The position numbers and the translations under genes are program-made. Source: Ephydatia muelleri (lineage: Eukaryota; Porifera; Demospongiae; Spongillida; Spongillidae). From it: a stretch of 64,000 nucleotides of DNA. The first letter of the stretch is position 1. Every line of letters begins with the position of its first letter. Below the pieces are notes generated by a model. It saw only the letters and a program-made list of their open reading frames with translations. It was not told where the DNA came from and did no database searches. Location of the stretch: NCBI GenBank assembly GCA_013339895.1, contig JABACO010000001.1, positions 26,479,631-26,543,630 of the forward strand, given 5' to 3'. Positions 54,358-64,000 of the stretch are shown piece after piece.

Positions 54358-55276
54358 TCGTCACACACACACACACACACACACATCAGTGGTATCATGA
54401 CTGGAGTCCCCAGGTAACCAACGGCTACCTCTGGTCCCATTCTGATCAGTGCTAGGGAGCCAGCACTCCACATGCTCCACACTGCCTACCCACCTTATAT
54501 GGGCAACCTGGGTTATTAACCACACCTGCTGCTGGCATGGCAACCATCTAACATAGATACAACATTAGCACAGTATATGTACACATGTCTCCATGGACAC
54601 ACACACTAACATGTACTCACACAAATACCAGAATAGGTGCACACACTTGTGCCATGCACAGTGAGGAGTGAGGAAGGGAGGGGAGAGGAGGTAGAGGGAG
54701 GAGAGGCCAAGGGTCACCTGCTAATTCTTATACTCCCATTGTGTATAGTACATGTACACATGTCTCCATGGAGCCAAACCCACACATGTGAGTACACACA
54801 AACATGCACACACACACTTGAATATGCTCTAACGCAAGACATGTGTATGATATTTATATATGTCCCAACACACACACACACTCAAACACATACACACACA
54901 CACACTCACACACATGTACATAAGCACACACACTCACATACAACAAACACACACATACCCACACACAACATACACATGTACATACGCGCACACACTCACG
55001 TGCAACATAAACACACAACACACACACACACACAACACGCACACACACACAACACGCACACACACAACACGCACACACACACAACACGCACACACAGGTC
55101 AGCGATGACGGCTTTGTACAAGCAGTGGAGGTAGGAGAGGGAGGAAGAGGTGTGGTCCATGTGTGTGACACATACATCATCCACACAGCTGCTACTGAAG
55201 AATTATGATGTACACACAAACGTGCACACACATGCACTTGAATAAGTGCTAACGCTTTATATTTATATATGTCCCA

Positions 55277-55307
<31 letters not shown>

Positions 55308-57246
55308 CACATATTCAACGTACATGTGGCAATGGAGTTAAAAGACTGAAGTTCCTCCTTGAGGTTCCATCCAGTACTGCCCATCTTGTCTAGAGCTACA
55401 TAGCAAGAGCACTGCAGGAAATGAGGGGAGAGGAGGGGAGGGGAGAAGAATGGGAGGGAAATGGGGAGGGAGGGAAGGAGAAGGGGGTGGGAGGAGAGAA
55501 GAAAGCGGAGGGAGGAGAGAGAAGGGTGAGGGAGGAGAAGAGAAGGGGGGAGGGAGGGGAGGGGAGGAGAAGAGGGATAGTAGGATGAGTACGCTAAAGA
55601 ATAATCTGTTGTCATGACAACAACCACTAGTGTTGTTCATACAGTAGTGTGGATTGTTTAGACCACACATATCATCCACAGATGTACTTTATATCTGCAC
55701 TCCGATACATACTGAACAGCCATGCGTATTCATCCATAATGCTAACATAGTAGACGAAGCCAATGGGAGGTAGATGAAGAGGTGTGTGGGTGCGATGTGT
55801 GAACTACATGTTGGCATTGTGCATGTGTGTGTGCATGAGTATAGGTGTATGTCTGGCATGTTATTGCTCACCTCACCTTATATGGTCACACAGTAGCCTC
55901 ATGGTCAGCTGAGGTCTCTATCCTTCCCAGAGCACACAAGCTGCCCTGACACGTGTCCTGGCCCAGTTCTGATCAGTGGTAGAGAGCCAGCACTCCACAT
56001 GCTCCACACTGCCTACCCACCTTATATGGGCAACCTGGGTTATTAACCACACCTGCTGCTGGCATGGCAACCATCTAACATAGATACAACATTAGCACAG
56101 TATATGTACACATGTCTCCATGGACACACACACACTAACATGTACTCACACAAATACCAGAATAGGTGCACACACTTGTGCCATGCACAGTGAGGGGTGA
56201 GGAAGGGAGGGGAGGGAGGTAGAGGGAGGAGAGAGGCCAAAGGTCACCTGCTAATTCTTGAACTCCCATTGTATGGCTTTGTGTATACATGTCTCCATGG
56301 AGCCAAACCCCACACATGTGTACACCAAAACGTGCACACACATGCACTTGAATAAGTGCTAACGCAAATATTTATATTTATATATGTCCCAACACACACA
56401 TACACATGTACACATATTGTACGTACATGTGGCAATGGAGTTAAAAGACTGAAGTTCCACGTTGAGGTTCCATCCAGTACTGCCTGTCTTGGTCTGGAGC
56501 TATGTAGCATAGAGAGCACTGCGGGAACTGAGGAGAGAGGAGGGGAGGGGAGGGGAGGGGAGGGGAGGGATGGAGGGGAGGGGAGGGGAGGGGAGGGGAG
56601 GGGAGGGGAGGGGAGGGAGGGGGAATTAGAATGGATGGGAGGGGAGGGGAGGAGACTGGGGAGGGGAAAGGGGAGAATAAGAAAACATTAATTAATCAGT
56701 GGTCATGACAACGTAGGATCCCAACCCATGCATACAGTATCGTTTGCTCCAAGACGTAAAAAACGAACCCAAACAACATACACACACGCGGCATCATTTA
56801 TCCGTACTGTAGATCGTTTAGACCATATTATTAGTGATTATTAAACACGCTGTCATGACACTGCTCATATATGTGCTTGATCACTCACGGCAATCTAGAA
56901 ACGTTTGCTGTATGCCAATCTTCAAGTCAAGACTTGTCAGTATCGTTTGCCCCCAGACTAATGGACTAATGTCTCCCTATTGAATAGAAGACGTCTATAC
57001 ATGCACGTAAATGAACGCACACACATATACACACGCGTGCATAATGTACCCGTACGTACTGTAGATCGTTTAGACCAGGATTATACTGTACCTCCATTGT
57101 TCTCTCTCTACTCTGATCCGCGATGCTTGAGCGCACGTGAGTTCTTGCGCCAGAGGTGCTTGTAGTGAGTTGTATGGTCTTCCACTTATTGTTTTCCAAC
57201 CCGTTTAAAACGATGGATTTCTGAAACAGCTAGCGCTTAATCAACT

Positions 57247-58125
57247 CATAGATTATTTAGGGAGGGATTGGAAGCTAGGCCAATTAACACAATGTAACAC
57301 CTACACTCCTCGATACGGCGGAAGCATACCGGAAGTAGCTTATTCAGGGTTATTAAGGTGTAATACGCGTGTGGCTTTGAAACCATGAATCCCTGTGACC
57401 GTATCCTTCGTGGCTTTGAGTGCGTCTTAAACGATGAAGACTTTAAGATTAACAGTCCAAAGGCTAGGTGCGCTATTGAAACGGCACAAAGTTTGATGTC
57501 GTGGTCATCGAGAGAAGAAAACGTCAAAGTACGCGTATCAATGCTACAAATACAAAACTACGCACCATCAAAACTGAAGCATTATCTTAAAAACTAATTA
57601 CACAGTGGTACGCAGCGTAGACCACGCTACACGAACATATCTTTTAAAACAAACAGACGTATAGGATGGCTGAGATCACGGGATAGTAGTGAATTGACTC
57701 CTCGCAACTTCTCGCGACACCTTCTGAAGGTTCAACTATGTGTTTTACATCAACGGAAGGTCACCCAATAATAAAAAATACATCATGGCACGCAGAAATC
57801 ATTAACCTAACAAGAACAACTTCAAAAAAACGCGTATCTCAAACTGTTAAGGACTTGGAGGGATAGTAGTGCTGCAAGGTTTGAAAATACGCCGCTTATC
57901 GTGTAAATGATACTTGAACACCAACAAAAAGGATGGCAAAACTCTCACTGCTTTCGAGGTTATGTAGAAGAAATGATAAAACGCTTACAAGTAGTAGATC
58001 GCTAGAACCAGAATTCCGCCTCTTTTTGTCAAAATTGAAGGTGTGAACAACCGTATCACGGAGTGTCTGCTATAGAACCATGCGCTCACGTGACATGCTT
58101 CCAATCCCTCCCTAAATAATCTATG
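57247..58125. mobile_element. DNA transposon with 29-bp perfect TIRs, cousin of the 47.4-kb element
   Basis: Ends CATAGATTATTTAGGGAGGG followed by ATTGGAAGC, perfectly inverted at both sides, flanked by ATCAACT at 57,240-57,246 and 58,126-58,132. It has the same 7-bp duplication length and the same GGGATTGGAA core as the 47.4-kb element. At 879 bp it lacks a transposase. It carries one short open frame (57,385-57,597, starting MNPCDRILRGFECVLNDEDF) that I do not recognise. The matching site at 13.6 kb is empty. Confidence 0.9.
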
Positions 58126-58617
58126 ATCAACTCAACAACGATTCACTGTCACGTGCGAAAAGGTGCATCCAATTGTGATGTCACGTGAGCTGAAGTATAG
58201 TGTATAGTATTGGACATATCATATTCCACTATGAACAATCCACACCTCTGACAAACGCAGCTGCAAAGGCACTGATAAATGGAGCATCTATGAAGAGCCA
58301 AAAGATTGTGTTAGTATGCACCAGAAGGTCCAACATGGCATGACTTGATGAAAGTCAAGCTCCACAGGCCTGCACATGTAGTCAATGAGGTGAGTACTGT
58401 TGTGTCCTCCTCACAATGCACAGCAGTAGTGGATCCACTCCCCCTCCCCTGTGACGTCACTTGCATTGGCCACCACAGCAGGTTATTAGTGATTATTAAA
58501 CAAGCTGCCGTACTGAACACAAGTTAAAAACAAACAATTGGACATTAAAATAATACACTAAATGACTAGTCAATTGTCTACTGGTAAACAAATGAAAGTG
58601 ATATTCTAATTGCATGA

Positions 58618-58856
58618 CTATGACCACTGGAGGCCATCAGGCAATTCTACCATCTCTTTAGTAAGGGTTGGATGATTCTTGAGCACATGGGAAAGTTCAG
58701 TAACTCCTCTCATGGTGAACTTGTTTTCACTAAGGTCAAGTTTCTTCAGCTTACAGTGTTCAAGACCCTTGGCCAGTGAACATATAGCATCATCATCCAG
58801 ACCACATCTCCGCAATGATAGTTTCTCCAATGTTTGGTTGTTGGTGAGTAGCTGTA
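58618..58856 (-). CDS. NLR-2 terminal LRR exon (intact)
   Basis: The acceptor is at 58,857 and the exon is 239 bp. It is entered in phase 1 and ends with a stop after LPDGLQWS. It encodes [58 protein letters not shown] and KNHPTLTKEM. This is the undisturbed version of the NLR-1 last exon and shows what the 14.3-kb copy lost. It belongs to a second receptor whose upstream exons lie beyond the right edge of the window. Confidence 0.82.
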
Positions 58857-60266
58857 CTGTGGAAGGAGGGGGGAGGAGGGGGAGTACTAGAATACCAAGA
58901 TATCAGGTATCTACTACAATAGCAGATGAAACCAAAGGGGGCGGGGCAATAACATTAGATACAAAGTTCACACAACCGCTCACTGCAATACTAGCAAAGT
59001 CAACAGGATGGTGGTGTCATTTTTAGAGAACTGGAAGGAACATTTCATAACTGAAGCAGCAGCTGGTGATGTTCCATGTGTAGTTAACTGACTAGTTATG
59101 AAAAGATAATCTGACTGGTTATTAAATTGCAATTTGTGTGTGTGCCATCTAGCCGGCAGGCTTGGTCCATTTCATCATTGCACAACCATATAGAGTGCAG
59201 TATGATTTATGACATGTCACTGTAATGCTTAAAAAGTATTCACTACTACATCGCAAAGCAAAATAAAGTGTCGTAAAGTAAGTTATTATGTTATGTCACA
59301 TGATGCATACTTGTAACCCCCTCCGCCCCCACCCCCAACGTTGAGGACCATGTGTCTTTTTATTCTGGTACATCGAGCACTGAAGTGACAGAGCTGATGG
59401 AAGCAACAGCTCAATGAGACACTGCATCTTATTATAACCTGAAATAGGCCTGACAGCTGTACATGATCCAATGTGTTCACCATAGTGAACTAAAAGAGTT
59501 TGCCAAAGTGCAGCAGTGGAGGGTACGACGAATAACATACACAAAATACATACATCATATAAGTTACCATGTTTTATATCAGTTACCATGGAGGTGACCT
59601 TCATATCACATCAAGCTTAGAGGTAAGGTTATGACTCAAAAAGTTCCAATTTTGATTCATTTGGATTAATAACATTACATTTAGTTAGTCTATTACTGGT
59701 TTTTAGTGTTTTCGAGTATAAATTGTTGTTTTGAATATTTACTAGCAAAACGCAAATCAAAGTTTCAGTCAGCTTTATAAATCCTCTAATTACTGATAAT
59801 TATAATATCACAATAATTCAATAGAAAGTATTTGATATTATCTTTACACCTATTAAATGTAATCAGGTTTTAATATGACATTGGTAGTACACATCCATAA
59901 ATTCATTTAGATTAATCTTCCGATTAAGAAATTTGAATCCTTTGCCTTCATTTGCGGAACACCCGGTATATGTGATGTGCTAATGTGTGTGGGTGTCATG
60001 CATGACTGCATTTTTCCACCAATTTTACTTTTGTATCAAACCCTGGGAAGTTGCTCAACCCTCTGAAGCATAACACACACACACACACACACATGCACAC
60101 ACACACACGCACACACACACACTCACACACACACACACGGTGGGGTGTTCTTGTAAGGGGGAAGAGACACATTCTCCACACCCCATAATGATTAAGAAGC
60201 TAGGAGGGACAGTTGTGTGGTGTCCCATTGGCATGGTTTGATGACTTGATGGTGTAGCCTTTAAGT

Positions 60267-60366
60267 GGAGTATTGATGTGCACTGATGTCATGGCAAGAG
60301 GTGTGGACTTTCCTGCAGTGGACTGGGTTATCCAGTTTGACCCTGCTCTTCCTCTGCACGGTACAA
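60267..60366 (+). pseudogene. Orphan DEAD-box helicase exon, copy 3
   Basis: Copy in the NLR-2 array: [20 protein letters not shown] followed by [12 protein letters not shown]. It is open, but the conserved second Pro of DPP is changed to Ala and the donor context is altered (GGTACAAGTG). Confidence 0.66.
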
Positions 60367-60980
60367 GTGTGTGGCTGTGGGTGTGCACCTGCATATCTTC
60401 TTGCATGCGAGCGTATATATTTAGTAAAAGTGAATCTGTGTGTGTGTAGCGTCCAGCTATAGGTTGGAATGATATGGATTGATTCAAGTATCAGTTATTC
60501 AGCAGCAGTCCTTCACGTGTGCAACAAACAGATTTATACACAGCATTCTACACCCATGTACAACGAGAGCTTCACTATAGTTCAACTCTCCACTCCAACT
60601 CTCTGTGCCCCATTACCAGTGAGTATGGTTACCATGGAGAAGACCTACATGTACATTTACACATCATGTACAAATGAGGACCACCAAGAGCCCATGGATG
60701 GGCCTCTGAGTACAGTGCCCTATATTGCGTGGCCACATATATGAGGGAGCACTGGAAACTCTCCCATAGAGGCCAGGGGCAGAGCACACAACACACACAC
60801 ACACCATACATCTTCAGTGCCATAGGGATTTCTTATCATCCTCCACATCTATGGCAACAGACGTTGGCCTTTAATAATAATGCATTTTCAATTGCCATGC
60901 ATATGATGAAACATTGTACCAAGAATTAACAACCTCTTCACTCACTGTCATAACTGCTACGGTTATAATCAACAACTTAC

Positions 60981-61145
60981 CAAGACTGGCTAAGCTGTGG
61001 TGAAACATGTTGACTGATAGATCAAGTTCAGTCAATGTGGTGTTCACTTCAAGAGCACTGCACAATTCAGATAAGCCATTAGGTCTTATGCCACAATCAC
61101 TCAGGTGAAGTGATGTGAGGACCTTGTTCCATCCTAACATTATCC
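60981..61145 (-). CDS. NLR-2 LRR exon (165 bp)
   Basis: An LRR cassette with acceptor CAGGGAT at 61,146 and a GTAAG donor. It reads VLTSLHLSDCGIRPNGLSEL and [19 protein letters not shown]. One codon is missing (NMFHHSL where others read NTFDVHSL), giving 165 bp, still a multiple of three, so phase 1-1 is kept. The initial Arg is changed (LGWNK for LRGNK). Confidence 0.8.
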
Positions 61146-62883
61146 CTGTGCAATAAATGAAGAATTACAGTTCAAGTAATCAAACTCATTATACGTGTAC
61201 ACACATTCATAGTCCATGTAGATATACGAGTTACCATGGAGATGATAATTTACATGTAAAGCACAGCTAACAATGCACAGGCAGTGGCGGATCCAGGGGG
61301 GGGGGGGGGGGGGGGGGGCACGTGACCCCCCCCCCCCCCCCCCCCCCATTTATTAGTTCATAACTTCATGGACCACTTTATATAATAATAGTTGCACGCT
61401 TGCGCTGCCTATTGATACACGTACACATGAACTCTACTACTGTACTATATCCCGGGCCCCCCGATAAGGGATCATAATTACATGTAACTGTGGTTGAAGC
61501 AGTTACAAAAAGGTATTGTAAAATTTTAAGAGAACAGGAAGGTACATGTCGTAACTGAAGCAGCAGCTGGTGTTGTTCGATGTGTAGTTAATAGACTAGT
61601 TATGAAAAGTTTATCTGACTGGTTATTAAATTGCAATTTGTGTGTGTGTCTTCTAGCCGGCAGGCTTGGTCCATTTCATCATTGCACAACCATATAGTGT
61701 GCAGTATGATTTATGACATGTCACTGTAATGCTTAAAAAGTATTCATTACTACATCGCAAAGCAAAATAAAGTGTCGTAAAGTAAGTTATTATGTTATGT
61801 CACATGATGCATACTTGTAACCCCCTCCGCCCCCCCACCCCCAACGTTGAGGACCATGTGTCTTTTTAATCTGGTACATCCAGCACTGAAGTGACAGAGC
61901 TGATGGAAGCAACAGCTCAATGAGACACTGCATCTTATTATAACCTGAAATAGGCCTGACAGCTGTACATGATCCAATGTGTTCACCATAGTGAACTAAA
62001 AGAGTTTGCCAAAGTGCAGCAGTGGAGGGTACGACGAATAACATACACAAAATACATACATCATATAAGTTACCATGTTTTATATCAGTTACCATGGAGG
62101 TGACCTTCATATCACATCAAGCTTAGAGGTAAGGTTATGACTCAAAAAGTTCCAATTTTGATTAATTTTGATTAATAACATTACATTTAGTTAGTCTATT
62201 ACTGGTTTTTAGTGTTTTCGAGTTTAAATTGTTGTTTTGAATATTTACTAGCAAAACACAAATCAAACTTTCAGTCAGCTTTATAAATCCTCTAATTACT
62301 TATAATTATAATATCACTATTATTCAATAGAAAGTATTTGATATTATCTTTACACCTATTAAATGTAATCAGGTTTTAATATGACATTGGTAGTACACAT
62401 CCATCAATTAATTTAGATTAATCATCCTATTAAGAAGTTATATTAATTTTGAATCCTTTGCCTTCATTTGCGGAACACCCGGTATATGTGATGTGTTGAT
62501 GTGTTCATGTTGGGAAATTCTGATCATTACGTTGTGTGGGTGTCATGCATGACTGCATTTTTCCACCAATGTTACTTTTGTATCAAACCCTGGGAAGTTG
62601 CTCAACCATCTGAAGCATAGTATCAGTCATTCACACACACACACACACACACTCACACACACACATACACACACAAACACACACGCACACACCACACACA
62701 CACACATACCACACACACACACATACATGTACCACACACACACACACATACACACACAGGTGGGTGTTCTTGTAAGGGAAGAGACACATTCTCCCCACCC
62801 CATAATGATTAAGGAGCTAGGAGGGACAGTTGTGTGGTGTCGTATTGGCATGGTTTGATGACTTGATGGTGTTGCCTTTAAGT

Positions 62884-62982
62884 GGAGTATTGATGTGCAC
62901 TGATGTCATGGCAAGAGGTGTGGACTTTCCTGCAGTGGACTGGGTTATCTAGTTTGACCCTCCTCTTCCTCTGCATGGTATG
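62884..62982 (+). pseudogene. Orphan DEAD-box helicase exon, copy 4 (nonsense)
   Basis: Copy in the last NLR-2 unit. It matches copy 3 up to DWVI, and then the conserved Gln codon is TAG (62,950-62,952). After it FDPPLPLHG continues in frame. The nonsense mutation shows that the exon is not under coding constraint here. Confidence 0.68.
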
Positions 62983-63586
62983 GGTGTGTGGGTGTGGGTG
63001 TGCACCTGCATATCTTCTTGCATGCGAGCGTACATATTTAGTAAAAGTGAATGTGTGTGTGTAGCGTCCAGCTTTAGGATGGAATTATATGGATTGATTC
63101 AAGTATCAGTTATTCAGCAGCAGTCCTTCACACGTGTGCAACAAACAGAAGATAAACATTTATACACAGCATTCTACAGCCATGTACAACGAGAGCTTCA
63201 CTATAGTTCAACTCTCCACCTGTGAGTATGGTTACCATGGAGATGACCTACATGTACATTTACACATCATGTACAAATGAGGACCACCAAGAGCCCATGG
63301 ATGGGCCTCTGAGTACAGTGCCCTATATTTCGTGGCCACATATATGAGGGAACACTGTAAACTCTCCCATGGAGGCCAGGGGCAGAGCACACAACACACA
63401 CACACACACCGTACATCTTCCGTGCTATAAGGATTTCTTATCATCCTCCACATGTATCTATGGCAACAGATGTTGGCCTTTAATAAAAATGCATTTTCAA
63501 TTGCAGTGCATATGAAACATTGTACCAAGAATTAACAACCTCTTCACTCACTGTCATAACTGCTATGGTTATTATCAACAACTTAC

Positions 63587-63754
63587 CAAGATTGTCTAAG
63601 CTGTGGCCATCAAATGTGTTCCATGATAGATCAAGTTCAGTCAATGTGGTGTTCATTTCAAGAGCAATGCACAATTCAGATAAGCCCTCAGGTCTTATGC
63701 CACAGCCCCGAAGTCGAAGTGATGTGAGGACCTTGTTAACTCTTAACATTTTCC
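63587..63754 (-). CDS. NLR-2 LRR exon (168 bp)
   Basis: LRR cassette with standard splice sites. It reads VLTSLRLRGCGIRPEGLSEL and [20 protein letters not shown]. It differs from every NLR-1 exon at the strand-face residues (RLRG, SWN), which suggests diversification of the sensing surface. It is 2,606 bp upstream of the next exon, the same unit size as in NLR-1. Confidence 0.8.
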
Positions 63755-64000
63755 CTGTGCAATAAATTACAGTTCAAGTTATCAAACTCAATATATACAC
63801 ATTCATAGTCCATGTAGATATACTAGTTACCATGGAGATAATAATTTACATGTAAAGATCAGCTCACAATACACAGGCAGCGGCAGATCCAGGGGAGGGG
63901 GGGTGGGGGCACTCGACCCACCGCCTCCCCCTCTCCCCCCCCCCCCCCCCTATTTATTGATTCATAACTTTGTGGGCCGCTTTACACAATAATAGTTGCA

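Larger units (their letters stand above)
52040..59660. repeat. Segmental duplication, right copy
   Basis: Right copy of the NLR 3' flank. It differs by shorter minisatellites, a rearranged order of GA-rich and (CA)n parts at 54-56.5 kb, and the transposon at 57,247-58,125. It ends in the NLR-2 terminal exon and the following unit. Confidence 0.88.
59200..64000. repeat. Amplified LRR-exon units of NLR-2 introns
   Basis: Two further copies of the long unit (LRR exons at 61.0 and 63.6 kb), with the same internal order as at 18-23 kb, including the hAT 5' end (61,282 and 63,878), the (CA)n tract and the plus-strand helicase exon. The last copy is cut by the window edge. Near-identity to the NLR-1 units shows that amplification or gene conversion spans both receptors. 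Confidence 0.8.

Overview
This is nuclear DNA of an animal. Genes are split by introns with good GT/AG sites, and the rest is packed with (CA)n microsatellites, poly-C and polypurine tracts, minisatellites and decayed DNA transposons. There is no operon structure, ribosome binding site or bacterial gene. A DEATH-NACHT-LRR receptor beside RAG1-N-like, hAT, P-like and Merlin-like transposon relics suggests an early-branching invertebrate. A demosponge is my best guess, by inference only.

The main gene is NLR-1 on the minus strand (27,880 to 14,226). Eleven exons splice with consistent phase into one open frame of about 974 codons: DEATH (27.9-27.6 kb), linker (27.5-27.3), NACHT (27.2-26.4), helical and winged-helix exons (26.1-25.1), five 168-bp LRR exons (23.2, 20.5, 18.0, 17.0 and 15.8 kb) and a terminal LRR exon (14.3 kb) shortened by a one-base insertion. 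Each LRR exon is phase 1-1 and lies in an amplified genomic unit of 1.0-2.7 kb. The larger units also carry the 5' end of a hAT element and, on the opposite strand, one orphan exon of a DDX55/Spb4-like DEAD-box helicase. The 3' end of a second receptor, NLR-2, occupies 58.6-64 kb in the same orientation, with an intact terminal exon. The flank 7.9-15.1 kb is repeated at 52.0-59.7 kb, so the locus arose by a segmental duplication with copies about 44 kb apart. A frameshifted DEATH domain lies at 4.4-4.6 kb.

Region by region: 0-7.9 kb holds a long fold-back, a fragmented RING sequence, the DEATH relic, a CACTG-ended element with a 74-bp exon repeated four times, and a 5'-truncated reverse transcriptase. 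7.9-14 kb is the low-complexity duplicated flank, with a Merlin/ISXO2-like transposase relic. 14-29 kb is NLR-1. 29-32 kb is a transposon-like gene with a RING and a DKGGGSFK domain, partly tandem-duplicated. 32.3 kb is a 15-bp minisatellite. 33.2-34.8 kb is a broken lipoyltransferase (LIPT1) gene, followed by a 1.1-kb CACAT/CACAC satellite. 36-39 kb is a decayed tandem repeat. 40.6-42.1 kb is a Ulp1/SENP-like cysteine protease gene on the minus strand. 43.3-46.5 kb is a minisatellite of about 163 bp with higher-order structure. 47.4-49.2 kb is a transposon with perfect 30-bp ends and a 7-bp target duplication. 49.5-51.7 kb holds a hAT-type MITE, a second LIPT1 fragment and a 424-bp inverted-repeat element. 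52-59.7 kb is the second flank copy, with a smaller cousin of the 47.4-kb transposon inserted, and then NLR-2.
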